Positions 23,741-32,077 of a stretch of 64,000 bases of DNA are shown piece by piece (position 1 is the first letter of the stretch; every line of letters begins with the position of its first letter). Source of the stretch: Actinoplanes sp. SE50/110 (GTDB lineage: Bacteria > Actinomycetota > Actinomycetes > Mycobacteriales > Micromonosporaceae); contig NZ_LT827010.1 in NCBI RefSeq assembly GCF_900119315.1, positions 6,916,494 through 6,980,493 of the forward strand, in the 5' to 3' direction. Position numbers and translations under genes: made by a program. The notes beneath the pieces were generated by a model. It was given only the letters and a program-made list of their open reading frames with translations. It was not told the DNA's origin and did no database searches.

Positions 23741-24691
23741 TCAGTCGCGGCGCCAGGCGCGGATCAGCGAGGCGAGACGATCGGCGGCCTTCGGGTCGCG
23801 GCTGAAGAGTGCGGCGGTGAGCAGGGTCAGCAGGCCGGCGCCGCCGGTGGCGACGGCCCACTCGGGAAGGATGCCGCTGGTCAAGAGGGCGCCGCCGCCG
23901 AGGGCCGCGGTGGTCTCGGTGATCCAGCGGGGGTCGGTGCGGCGGGCGACGGTGAACAGGCGCCGGGATCGGATCCGGAGGCCGGGCCGGTCGGCGGTGA
24001 TCAGATGCCGGCAGGCCAGGTCGGTCAGCTCCGTCACGATCGCGGGGGCCCGCAGGTGCCGGGCGAGTGGCACATGGAACGTCAGGGTGTCGAGGGACAC
24101 CGCCCGCTGCCGGGATGGTGGCAGCGGCTGGACGGTCCGCAGGTTGTGCAACCGATCAGCGGCAGTGATCAGCATCAGGTCACGGCGGGCCGAAATTCGG
24201 TCACGGCCAGCCGAAATTCGGTCACGGTTGGCCGAAATTCGGTCACGGCCGGCCGGAAGCAGGTCACGGCCGGCCGGAAGCAGGTCACGACCTGGTGCAA
24301 CCGGGGCGCGACGCAGCGGAACCGGGTTCCGGCGGGGAGGGGGCGTTGTGGGCGGGGACAGGTCGAGGTCGCGGACGACTCGGGCGGCGACGTCGTCGAC
24401 CAGGTCGGCGATGGTGGTACCGAACTCGTGGCGCACGGTCGACGGGCGGATGCGGGCGTCGTCGATGACGTCGTGCAGCAGGGCGGCGCACACCGCCGGG
24501 GTTGAGCCGCCGTGTTCCGCGACGATCGCCGCGACCGCGACCGGGTGGGTGATCAGCCGGTCGCCGGTGCGGCGGCGTTGCCCGCGGTGGGCACGGTCGG
24601 CGAATCGGTAGGCGTCCCAGACCAGGGGGATGTCCCCGTTATGATGATCGTCACTGACGATACGGATCAGGTCACTTACAGTAGCGCCCAT
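23741..24691 (-). CDS. SpoT/MESH1-like HD hydrolase with membrane tail
   Basis: 316 residues. The HD domain carries the RelA/SpoT hydrolase signature: AHRGQ (His35), HPVAVA (His49), LLHDVIDDA (His73, Asp74) and AADRLHNLRT (Asp179), then DTLTFHVPLARHL as in the Rel hydrolase region. No synthetase, TGS or ACT domain. A likely membrane segment pair spans about residues 262-296. Between hydrolase motifs, residues 133-168 are a seven-residue repeat (AGRDRIS-like) coded by 21-bp units. ATG at 24691 starts one base after the prfH stop, so it is coupled to rtcB-prfH. (p)ppGpp or related nucleotide hydrolysis is inferred. Confidence 0.8.
   Translation of the reverse strand: MGATVSDLIRIVSDDHHNGDIPLVWDAYRFADRAHRGQRRRTGDRLITHPVAVAAIVAEHGGSTPAVCAALLHDVIDDARIRPSTVRHEFGTTIADLVDDVAARVVRDLDLSPPTTPPPRRNPVPLRRAPVAPGRDLLPAGRDLLPAGRDRISANRDRISAGRDRISARRDLMLITAADRLHNLRTVQPLPPSRQRAVSLDTLTFHVPLARHLRAPAIVTELTDLACRHLITADRPGLRIRSRRLFTVARRTDPRWITETTAALGGGALLTSGILPEWAVATGGAGLLTLLTAALFSRDPKAADRLASLIRAWRRD
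24189..24293 (-). repeat. 21-bp in-frame minisatellite, five units
   Basis: Five 21-bp units start at 24189, 24210, 24231, 24252 and 24273. The first three share GCCGAAATTCGGTCACG, which includes the palindrome CCGAAATTCGG. The last two carry GCCGGAAGCAGGTCACG. The unit length keeps the HD gene in frame (seven residues each). Confidence 0.85.
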
Positions 24692-24692
24692 G

Positions 24693-25493
24693 TCACGAGT
24701 GTAAGGGGCGCTCCACACGGGTCGGATCGCCGCGGACCAGGTCGTCGTGCAGACGCCAGCGGGAGGTGACCGCCTGCCGGGCGGCGGCCTCGTCGAGCCG
24801 GCGGAGGCGGTCGCGGAGCAGGCGCAGCGCGGCGGCACGGTTCAGGGAGAGCCGGCGTTCCGTGTCGACGACCACGACCAGGCCGGACGGGCGGTGGGTG
24901 GCGCGGACGGCGGTGCTGGCCTTGTTGCGGTGCTGGCCGCCCGGTCCGCCGGTGCGGACCGGGACGATGTCCACGTCGGATTCCCGGAAGGCGGTGTGTG
25001 GTGTGTCGAGGTCGCCGGGCTGGGCGGTGACATACCAGTTCTTGCGGCCGGGGCCGGTGCGGTAGGGGCTCGGCGCCTGCCAGCACAGGGTGCCGGTCCA
25101 GGAGGCGGCGAACGCGCGGACCGCGTCGGCCGGGCCGCAGACGCGCACCAGCAGGGAACGGTACGTCGCGGGGTGCTCGCCGGGCATCGATGCGAGGCGC
25201 GCGGTGGCGAGCCGATGGCGACGCGCGTCCGCCTCCAGGCGGCGGGCCAGCTGGGCGACCGCCCACGAACACTCCTGCGGCCCGCGACCCGCCGACAGCA
25301 GCAGCTGAACGCGCGCGACCGCCTCACCACCGGACGCAACGGCCCGACCGCCGCCGGAGGCACCATCCGACCCGAGGGCCCGCCCACCACCGGAAGCACC
25401 ACCGGACCCGACCGCCCGCCCACCACCGGAAGCGACGACGGACGAACCGGGACCGACAGAAGCACCCTGACCGATCCGTGTCCGGCGGTTCAT
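24693..25493 (-). CDS. prfH: Peptide chain release factor H (PrfH) with repeat extension
   Basis: 266 residues. From residue 61 it follows PrfH closely: VQLLLSAGRGPQECSWAV, SWTGTLCWQAPSPYR, GRKNWYV, the peptidyl-hydrolysis motif GGPGGQHRNK (GGQ at 185-187) and AVRATHRPSGLVV. It lacks stop-codon-recognition domains. By family knowledge PrfH frees peptides from ribosomes with a cleaved 16S decoding centre so that the paired RtcB can reseal the rRNA. The first 60 residues are an unusual Gly/Ala/Ser extension with three 12-residue repeats. ATG overlaps the rtcB stop (ATGA). Confidence 0.93.
   Translation of the reverse strand: MNRRTRIGQGASVGPGSSVVASGGGRAVGSGGASGGGRALGSDGASGGGRAVASGGEAVARVQLLLSAGRGPQECSWAVAQLARRLEADARRHRLATARLASMPGEHPATYRSLLVRVCGPADAVRAFAASWTGTLCWQAPSPYRTGPGRKNWYVTAQPGDLDTPHTAFRESDVDIVPVRTGGPGGQHRNKASTAVRATHRPSGLVVVVDTERRLSLNRAAALRLLRDRLRRLDEAAARQAVTSRWRLHDDLVRGDPTRVERPLHS
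25326..25433 (-). repeat. 36-bp in-frame repeat, three units, in prfH
   Basis: Units at 25326-25361, 25362-25397 and 25398-25433, each coding a variant of ASGGGRAVGSGG. The copies differ at several bases, so they are not a very recent expansion. They make the flexible N-terminal extension of PrfH. Confidence 0.85.
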
Positions 25494-26587
25494 TTCCGGC
25501 CGCCGTGGGCGGTCTTGTAGGTGACCAGGGGAACGGTGCTGGCTATCCGGCTGGCCAGGGCGTGGCCGGTCAGGTCCCCGATCACCTGCTCGATGCGCTT
25601 GTAGGCGCTCGGCGCCTCCTCGAACAGCAACTGCCGGTCGGCGCAGACCACGTGGGAGCCCAACGGCGTACGGCGTAATTCTTCGATGGTGTGTTTGACT
25701 TTGCCGCGCCGGAGGGCGTCGGCTCGGGACATCTTGCGGCCGGCGCCGTGGGCCACGGAGAAGCCGGCGTCGGCGCCGGCGTGGCCGGCGACCAGAAACG
25801 ACGGGGTGCCGCGGGTGCCGGCGATCAGGACGTCGCGGCCGTCGCCGTTGGCGGCGCCCTTGCGGTGCAGGTAGAGGCCGTCGCGGATCTCGACGGAGTT
25901 GTGACACTCGTCGATGATCGGGGGCTCGACCGGGGCGCCGAGGGCGTCCGCGACCCGGGCGCCCATCACCCGGCGGTTCAGCGAGCCCCAGCGGACGGCG
26001 GCGTCGTGGGCGGACAGGTACGCCTCGGGGTCGGCGGCCGGGCCGGCGCCGTGCACCTCGGTGTGGGCGCGCAGGATCCGCTCGCCGAGACCGCGGGAAC
26101 CACTGTGGACGATCAGCACGAGGTCGCCGCGGGACAGGCCCAGGCGGGTGGCGTGGTCAGCGTCGAAAACGGTGTCGACGCGGGCCAGTTCGACGAAATG
26201 GTTGCCACGACCGACCGTGCCGAGGCTGTCGGTGAGGGCGGGGCCGGCCGTGCCGAACGGATCGGGGATCTCAATAACCGGCGGCATGTGGAAAGGGTCG
26301 GGCACGTCCAGGTCGGGGAACCGGGCGGCGAGCTTCTCCGGCACGGCGCGTTTGAGCCGGAACGGGAAGACCGCGATGCCGCAGCCGATGTCGGATCCGA
26401 CCAGCAGCGGGTAGAGGACCGACGACAGCATCGCCGCGCCGATCGGGGCCCCCTTGCCGGGGTGCAGGTCGGGCATGCCGGCCACGTGGCGCATGCCGGG
26501 CAGCGCGGCGACCTGGTGGCACTGGTCGAGCGCGCTCGACTCGATCCAGCTGGAGGGTGAAGCGAAAACAGACACACTGGCAGACAA
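25490..26587 (-). CDS. rtcB: RtcB-type RNA ligase paired with PrfH
   Basis: 365-residue 3'-phosphate/5'-OH RNA ligase. Metal and guanylate sites are all present: GSDIGCG (Cys69), GRGNHFVE (His130), VHSGSRG (His161), DECHNS (His229) and the guanylylated His280 in AHGAGR. It uses GTP and Mn(II) to join RNA ends. The coupled prfH downstream marks it as the RtcB2 kind that repairs damaged 16S rRNA rather than a tRNA-splicing ligase. TTG 26587 is taken as start with GAAAGAG upstream, but the next GTG is also possible. Confidence 0.94.
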   Translation of the reverse strand: MSASVSVFASPSSWIESSALDQCHQVAALPGMRHVAGMPDLHPGKGAPIGAAMLSSVLYPLLVGSDIGCGIAVFPFRLKRAVPEKLAARFPDLDVPDPFHMPPVIEIPDPFGTAGPALTDSLGTVGRGNHFVELARVDTVFDADHATRLGLSRGDLVLIVHSGSRGLGERILRAHTEVHGAGPAADPEAYLSAHDAAVRWGSLNRRVMGARVADALGAPVEPPIIDECHNSVEIRDGLYLHRKGAANGDGRDVLIAGTRGTPSFLVAGHAGADAGFSVAHGAGRKMSRADALRRGKVKHTIEELRRTPLGSHVVCADRQLLFEEAPSAYKRIEQVIGDLTGHALASRIASTVPLVTYKTAHGGRK

Positions 26588-26717
26588 AACTGACGCTCTT
26601 TCCCAGGAAGAAGAGGCGAGAAAAGGAAACCGGGGAGATTCGTCAGTACGTCATGCGGGACAGTTTTGCCGACCCCGAGCGCGGCGGCAACCGGATATCC
26701 CCTGGCATGATCCACCC

Positions 26718-28067
26718 ATGCCTCTGCTCACCGCGCTGTTGCGGGACACGGACGTTCCCGGCTTCGTCACCACCGTGGACCGGTCGGTCAGCCGGCACGA
26801 GCTGCTCGCGATGGCCAACGCCCTGGCGGCCAGGATCGCCGGCCGTCGGATGGTCGCGGTCGAAGCCACTCCGTATCTGTCGACGATCGTCACGGTCACC
26901 GCGGCATTGCTGGCCGGCGTGCCGATCGTCCCGATTCCACCGGACGCCGGTGAGCTGGAGCGGGCCCACATCCTCAGCGACTCCGGTGCCGACCTCATCA
27001 CGTACGACCTGAGCGAAAAATCGGATGAGACGCCGGCGGAACCCGGCCCGAACACCCCCGCCCTCGTCCTCTACACGAGCGGCACCACCGGCGCCCCCAA
27101 AGGCGTGGTGATCTCCCGCCGGGCGATCGCCGCCGACCTGGACGCCCTGGCCACCGCCTGGCAGTGGACCGCGGACGACGTCCTCGTCCACGGCCTCCCG
27201 CTCTACCACGTCCACGGCCTCGTCCTGGGCGTCCTCGGCCCGCTACGGATCGGCGCGAGACTGCGCCACACCGGGAAACCCACGCCCGAGGCGTACGCCG
27301 GCACTCCCGGCACCATGTATTTCGGCGTCCCCACCGTCTGGTCCCGGATCGCCGCCGCCCCGGACCGGGCCCGCGCCCTGGCCAAGGCCCGCCTGCTGGT
27401 TTCCGGCAGCGCCCCGCTGCCCGTCCCGGTCTTCGAGGCCCTGCACGAGCTGACCGGCCAGTCCCCGGTCGAGCGTTACGGCATGACCGAAACCCTGATC
27501 ACGGTCAGCGCCCGGGCCGACGGCGACCGCCGGGCCGGGCAGGTGGGCATCCCGCTGGACGGCGTCCACACCCGCCTGGTCGACGAGACCGGCACCCCGC
27601 TGCCCGACGACGGTGTCAGCATCGGCCACCTGCAGGTGTGCGGTCCCACCCTGCTGGACGGCTATCTGCGCGGTGCCGGCGTCCGCCCGGCCGAGCTGGT
27701 CGACGGCTGGTTCCCCACCGGTGATGTCGCCACGATCGGCCCGGACGGCTGGCACCGGATCGTCGGCCGCGCCTCCACCGACCTGATCAAGAGTGGCGGC
27801 TACCGGATCGGCGCCGGCGAGGTCGAGGACGCGTTGCTGCTGCACCCGGCGGTGCACGAGGCGGCCGTGGTGGGCACGCCGCACCCCGATCTGGGTGAGC
27901 AGGTGACCGCGTTCGTGGTCGCCGACCCGGTCGCCCCGGTGGAGCTGATCGCCTGGGTGGCGGAGCGGCTGGCCGCGCACAAACGGCCTCGAACGGTGCA
28001 CCTGGTGCCGGAGCTGCCCCGCAACGCGATGGGAAAGATCCAGAAAAAACGTCTCAAAACGGATTAG
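26718..28067 (+). CDS. Acyl/malonyl-CoA synthetase (AMP-binding)
   Basis: 449-residue ANL-family ligase that activates a carboxylic acid as acyl-AMP and passes it to CoA. P-loop YTSGTTGAPKGVVISRRA, GLPLYHVHGLVLGVLGPL, GMTETL, TGDVATIGPDGWHRIVGR with hinge, DLIKSGGYRIGAGEVED and the catalytic Lys near NAMGKIQKKRL. The compact size and SGGYRIGAGEVE resemble malonyl-CoA ligases (MatB). Substrate unproven. Divergent from rtcB across 130 bases. Confidence 0.88.
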   Translation: MPLLTALLRDTDVPGFVTTVDRSVSRHELLAMANALAARIAGRRMVAVEATPYLSTIVTVTAALLAGVPIVPIPPDAGELERAHILSDSGADLITYDLSEKSDETPAEPGPNTPALVLYTSGTTGAPKGVVISRRAIAADLDALATAWQWTADDVLVHGLPLYHVHGLVLGVLGPLRIGARLRHTGKPTPEAYAGTPGTMYFGVPTVWSRIAAAPDRARALAKARLLVSGSAPLPVPVFEALHELTGQSPVERYGMTETLITVSARADGDRRAGQVGIPLDGVHTRLVDETGTPLPDDGVSIGHLQVCGPTLLDGYLRGAGVRPAELVDGWFPTGDVATIGPDGWHRIVGRASTDLIKSGGYRIGAGEVEDALLLHPAVHEAAVVGTPHPDLGEQVTAFVVADPVAPVELIAWVAERLAAHKRPRTVHLVPELPRNAMGKIQKKRLKTD

Positions 28068-28077
28068 CGTACGGCGT

Positions 28078-29907
28078 GTGACGTTCACGGTCGACGAGTT
28101 CAGCGCATGGAACGACCAGCTTCTCGCCCGCCGCGCGGTGACCCGCCGGTCGCTGTTGCTGACCGCGGTCGCGGCCGGCGTGGGCAGCCAGTTCCGGCTG
28201 GCCCGGCAGGCCTTCGCGGCGGCGGGTGGCACCACCGGCGGCGCCGGTGTGGTGGTCTCCGGGCGGCATCTGTCCTTCGTCCCGGGGGCCGGTGACATAC
28301 CGCTGGACGCGATGGCGGTCACCGCGCAGCTGGTCAGCAGCACCGGATCACTTCCGGCCGCCTTGCGGGCGTACGTCGACGTCGGCGACGCGCCCGGCAA
28401 CTACGGCACCCGGGTCGAGGCGGCGGTCACCCATCTGGTCGGGCAGTACGCGATCCCGGGCGGGCCGGTCGCCAGCCAGTTCTACGCCAAGGCCCGGATC
28501 ACCGGGCTGAAGCCGAACACGGTCTACCACTACCGGGTGCGGCTCTCGGACGGGACGGTGACCGGCGACGCCCATTTCACCACCGCGCCGGCCGCCGCCG
28601 AGCCGTTCACCTTCACCGCGTTCGCCGACGTCGGCACGAACACCGCGCCCCGGGATCCGGCGCGGGTCTGGCCGGCCGGGATCTTCGACGACAACGCGTA
28701 CGGGCCGAACGATCCGATTGCCGGGAAGTACGGGACCGACCGGACGCCGGCCGCCACCATCACCCGGTTGATGGACACCCAGCGACCCGCGTTCACGCTG
28801 CTGGCCGGGGACATCTGCTACGCCAACACGTCCGGGACCGGGCTGCCGGCCGACGACACCACGGCGCTGACCGGGAAGGCGCCGGCCGGGAGGAACCTGT
28901 TCAACCCGAACGTCTGGGACGTGTTCCTGAACCAGATCGAGCCGCAGGCGGCGTACACACCGTGGATGTTCGCCACCGGCAACCACGACATGGAACCGGT
29001 GTACGGCAACACCGCCGTTCTCGGTGACAGCCCGACCCACGGGTACGGCGGTCACGTGCAACGCCTGGACTTCCCGGCGACCGGACCGCGGGGCTGCCCG
29101 TCGGTGTACCGCTTCGTGTACGGCAACGTCGGGCTGATCTCGCTGGACGCCAACGAGCTGTCCTGGGAGCTGCAGTCGAACACCGGTTACTCCGGCGGCG
29201 CGCAGGTGGCCTGGCTCAAGGACACGCTCAAGCGCTGGCGGGCGGCCGGCTCCGGGGTGGACTTCATCGTCGCGTTCTTCCACCACTGCGCGTTCTCCAC
29301 AGCGCACAACCACGCCTCCGACGGCGGGGTGCGGGCCGCGATCGAGCCGCTGTTCACCCGGTACCGGGTGGATCTGGCCGTGCAGGGACACAACCACCTG
29401 TTCGAGCGGACCGACCCGATCAGACACGGCCGGCGGACCAGGGCGGCGCCGGACGGCGCGACGGTGCATCCGGAGAAGGACGGGACGACGTACGTCTGCG
29501 TCGGCTCCGGTGGCCGCCCCCGCTATCCGTTCCGTCCGGCGCCGGGTGCCCCGGCACCCGCGCCGCCGGGGGTCGTCCCGAAGGGCGAGCAGAAGCTGCC
29601 CGAGGGCCAGCGGTATCGCGGGCACCGGGCCAACGGGCGGGAGAACACGTCGTCCACGGTCGCCAACAGCTACTTCTGGGCCGAGCACAACGGCAAGGCG
29701 ACCAAGGGCGTCCGGGTGCCCGAGTCGGTGGACTGGTCGCAGGTCCGCTACGACGGGTACGCGTTCATCGCCGTCGACGTGGTGCCGCCCCGGCTCGCCG
29801 GCGGACGCACCACGCTCACCGTGCGGACCCTCGCCGACGCGCTGCCCGGCTCCGGCCAGGCGCACACCGAGATCGACCGGATCACCCTGGAGCGGACCGC
29901 GGGGTAG
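28078..29907 (+). CDS. Tat-exported purple-acid-type metallophosphoesterase
   Basis: 609 residues. Twin-arginine signal VTRRSLLLTAVAAG, an N-terminal fibronectin-like purple acid phosphatase domain (ITGLKPNTVYHYRVRLSDG), then the metallophosphoesterase core: FADVGTN, LLAGDICYANTSG, ATGNHDME, FFHHCAFSTAHNHAS and QGHNHLFERT. Binds two metals and hydrolyses phosphate esters outside the membrane. GTG at 28078 lies ten bases after the preceding stop, so co-transcription is likely. Confidence 0.9.
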   Translation: MTFTVDEFSAWNDQLLARRAVTRRSLLLTAVAAGVGSQFRLARQAFAAAGGTTGGAGVVVSGRHLSFVPGAGDIPLDAMAVTAQLVSSTGSLPAALRAYVDVGDAPGNYGTRVEAAVTHLVGQYAIPGGPVASQFYAKARITGLKPNTVYHYRVRLSDGTVTGDAHFTTAPAAAEPFTFTAFADVGTNTAPRDPARVWPAGIFDDNAYGPNDPIAGKYGTDRTPAATITRLMDTQRPAFTLLAGDICYANTSGTGLPADDTTALTGKAPAGRNLFNPNVWDVFLNQIEPQAAYTPWMFATGNHDMEPVYGNTAVLGDSPTHGYGGHVQRLDFPATGPRGCPSVYRFVYGNVGLISLDANELSWELQSNTGYSGGAQVAWLKDTLKRWRAAGSGVDFIVAFFHHCAFSTAHNHASDGGVRAAIEPLFTRYRVDLAVQGHNHLFERTDPIRHGRRTRAAPDGATVHPEKDGTTYVCVGSGGRPRYPFRPAPGAPAPAPPGVVPKGEQKLPEGQRYRGHRANGRENTSSTVANSYFWAEHNGKATKGVRVPESVDWSQVRYDGYAFIAVDVVPPRLAGGRTTLTVRTLADALPGSGQAHTEIDRITLERTAG

Positions 29908-29969
29908 CGCGTGCCACCACGACGCTATTGGATCTTCACAATCGACAGCCGCCTTCCTACCGTGTGGCC

Positions 29970-30764
29970 ATGACAAGCTCGGCGGACGTCAACGGGATCA
30001 CGGTCAGCTACGACGACTACGGTGACGGCCCGGCCGTCGTGCTGGTGCACGGCCACCCGTTCGACCGGTCGATGTGGTGGCCGCAGGTCGCCGCGCTGAC
30101 CGCGATCGGCTACCGGGTGGTCGCCGCCGACCTGCGCGGCTACGGCGGCAGCACGGTGGTGCCGGGAAAGACCACCCTGGAGATGTTCGCCCGGGACACC
30201 TTCGCCCTCGTCGACCACCTGGGGCTCGACGAGGTGGTGCTGGGCGGCCTGTCGATGGGCGGCCAGATCGTGATGGAGTGCCACCGGCTGTTCGCCGACC
30301 GGATCGCCGGGCTGGTGCTGGCCGACACCTTCGCCCAGGGCGAGACGCCGGAGGGACACGCGCACCGCAACCGGGTCGCCGACCGGCTGCTGGCCGAGGG
30401 GATGGGCGGCTACGCCGCCGAGAACCTGCCCAGGATGATGGCCGCCTACAACGTCGCGGCCATGCCGGAGGTCGCCCGGCACGTGTACGCCATGATGCTG
30501 AACACCGCTCCGGAGGGCGCCGCCGCGGCCCTGCGCGGCCGGGCCGAACGCCGCGACTACACCGAGCTGCTCACCCGGGTCGAGGTGCCGACACTGATCG
30601 TGGTCGGACGCGACGACGAGTTCACCCCGGTCGCCGACGCCGAGTCACTGCACCGGCTGATCCCCGCGTCCGCACTGACCGTCGTCGACAACGCCGGCCA
30701 CCTGCCGAACCTCGAGCAGCCGGAGGCGTTCAACGCCGCGCTGAAGACCTTCCTGGACCAGTGA
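29970..30764 (+). CDS. Alpha/beta hydrolase
   Basis: 264 residues. Oxyanion motif VLVHGHPFDRSMW, DLRGYGGS, nucleophile elbow GGLSMGGQ (Ser), acidic residue in VVGRDDEFTP and His in NAGHLPNLEQPEAF: a complete catalytic triad. Similar to 3-oxoadipate enol-lactonase and related cytosolic hydrolases. The substrate cannot be assigned. Confidence 0.88.
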   Translation: MTSSADVNGITVSYDDYGDGPAVVLVHGHPFDRSMWWPQVAALTAIGYRVVAADLRGYGGSTVVPGKTTLEMFARDTFALVDHLGLDEVVLGGLSMGGQIVMECHRLFADRIAGLVLADTFAQGETPEGHAHRNRVADRLLAEGMGGYAAENLPRMMAAYNVAAMPEVARHVYAMMLNTAPEGAAAALRGRAERRDYTELLTRVEVPTLIVVGRDDEFTPVADAESLHRLIPASALTVVDNAGHLPNLEQPEAFNAALKTFLDQ

Positions 30765-30787
30765 CGACCGGGTATCGTCCTGCGATC

Positions 30788-31288
30788 GTGAGCGAAGTTA
30801 CTGATCAGTCACCGGAGTTCATGCCGCGGGTCGAGCCGAAGCGGGGTCCCGGCCGGCTGCTGCCGGCCCTGATCGCGCTGGTGGTCGGCGCCGGGGCGAC
30901 CTTCGGCGGGCTCTACCTGGCGGGCTGGCGGGCGCAGCCGCAGCGGGAGTTCAACGTCTCGGTGTTCCTCAAGGAGACCGCGACCCAGCAGCAGAAGGAC
31001 GCGGTCCAGGCGGCGCTGAAGAAGCTGCCGACCAAGGGCGACGTGCACCTGCAGAACCGGGCCGAGGCGTACGCCGAGATGAAGGACACCTACGCCCGGG
31101 CCGGGCAGCCGCTGCCCGACTACGTGACCGAGCAGAACCTGCCCGAGTCGTACCGGGTGGCCACCACCGGCCGCGAGTTCGACTGCGCGCCGGTGACGCC
31201 GCTGAAGGAGAACACCGGGGTGAACCGGGTCCTGGTGGTGATGACCGCGCTGTCCAAGGACAAGCCGGGCGCCGAGATCGGCTGCTGA
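30788..31288 (+). CDS. Membrane-anchored protein resembling the FtsX extracellular domain
   Basis: 166 residues from GTG 30788. One membrane segment (LLPALIALVVGAGATFGGLY), then an external domain REFNVSVFLKETATQQQKDA and LPESYRVATTGREFDCAPVT, as in the permease-like FtsX extracellular loop (V-F-L, Q, S-x-x-P-x-S-Y/F-R-V). The four-helix FtsX permease is missing, so this is a stand-alone module. 23 bases after the hydrolase gene. Confidence 0.75.
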   Translation: MSEVTDQSPEFMPRVEPKRGPGRLLPALIALVVGAGATFGGLYLAGWRAQPQREFNVSVFLKETATQQQKDAVQAALKKLPTKGDVHLQNRAEAYAEMKDTYARAGQPLPDYVTEQNLPESYRVATTGREFDCAPVTPLKENTGVNRVLVVMTALSKDKPGAEIGC

Positions 31289-31296
31289 CCGCGTGC

Positions 31297-31324
31297 GGGC
31301 GCCGGCTCAGCCCGGCCGGCGCCC
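31297..31324. terminator. 10-bp perfect stem between convergent genes
   Basis: GGGCGCCGGC and GCCGGCGCCC pair around an eight-base loop in the 42 bases between the FtsX-like gene and rluB. Placed to end both transcripts. Confidence 0.6.
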
Positions 31325-31330
31325 GGACGA

Positions 31331-32077
31331 TCAGGCCTCGTCGTCGCCGACGGCCTTGAACAGGGCGGCGACCTCGGCGTTCGACAGGTGGCGGAAACCG
31401 CCGGGGCGCAGGTCACCGAGCCGGATCGGGCCGACCGCGGTGCGGATCAGCCGGGTCACCGGGTGACCCACCTCGTCCATCATCCGCCGCACGATGTGCT
31501 TGCGGCCCTCGTGCAGGGTGATCTCCACCTGCGCGGTCTTGCCGACGGCGTCGACCAGGCGGAACGCGTCCACCTTCGCCGGACCGTCCTCCAGCATCAC
31601 GCCGGCCTGCAGGGCCCGGCCGACGGTGCGCGGCAGCGGGCCGACCACCTCGGCGAGATAGGTCTTGGAGACGCCGTACGACGGGTGCATCAGCTTGTGG
31701 GCCAGCCCGCCGTCGTTGGTGAGCAGCAACAGCCCCTCCGAGTCGGCGTCGAGCCGGCCGACGTGGAACAGCCGCTGCTCGAAGTTGTCGTCGAGGAAGT
31801 CGGCGAGCTCGGTGCGGCCCTTGTCGTCGTCGAGGCTGGAGACCACGCCCCGCGGCTTGTTCAGCGCGACGTAGACCAGCTTGGTGTTGGTGATCACCCG
31901 CTGCCCGTCGACGTAGATCTCGGCAGTGGCCGGATCGACCTTGTCGCCGAGTTTGGCGACCCGGCCGTTGACCGTGACGCGCCGCCGGAAGATCAGGTCT
32001 TCGCAGGCGCGCCGGGATCCAACACCGGCCGCCGCCAGGACTTTCTGGAGGCGTTCGGCGGTGTCAGCCTGAGGCAT
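31331..32077 (-). CDS. rluB: 23S rRNA pseudouridine synthase RluB
   Basis: 248 residues. S4 RNA-binding domain (LQKVLAAAGVGSRRACEDLI) then the RsuA/RluB catalytic core with Asp in FHVGRLDADSEGLLLLTNDG, ALNKPRGVVSS and LHEGRKHIVRRM. Converts a uridine in the 23S peptidyl-transferase region. ATG 32077 overlaps the end of scpB. An in-frame ATG at 32095 is also possible. Last gene of the scpA-scpB-rluB set. Confidence 0.94.
   Translation of the reverse strand: MPQADTAERLQKVLAAAGVGSRRACEDLIFRRRVTVNGRVAKLGDKVDPATAEIYVDGQRVITNTKLVYVALNKPRGVVSSLDDDKGRTELADFLDDNFEQRLFHVGRLDADSEGLLLLTNDGGLAHKLMHPSYGVSKTYLAEVVGPLPRTVGRALQAGVMLEDGPAKVDAFRLVDAVGKTAQVEITLHEGRKHIVRRMMDEVGHPVTRLIRTAVGPIRLGDLRPGGFRHLSNAEVAALFKAVGDDEA

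Noticed and set aside
24189..24293. CRISPR-like repeats
   Set aside because: 21-bp units are adjacent, in frame with the HD gene and lack unique spacers.
23741..24691. Bifunctional RelA/SpoT enzyme
   Set aside because: Only the HD hydrolase motifs are present. No synthetase, TGS or ACT region, and the length is 316 residues.
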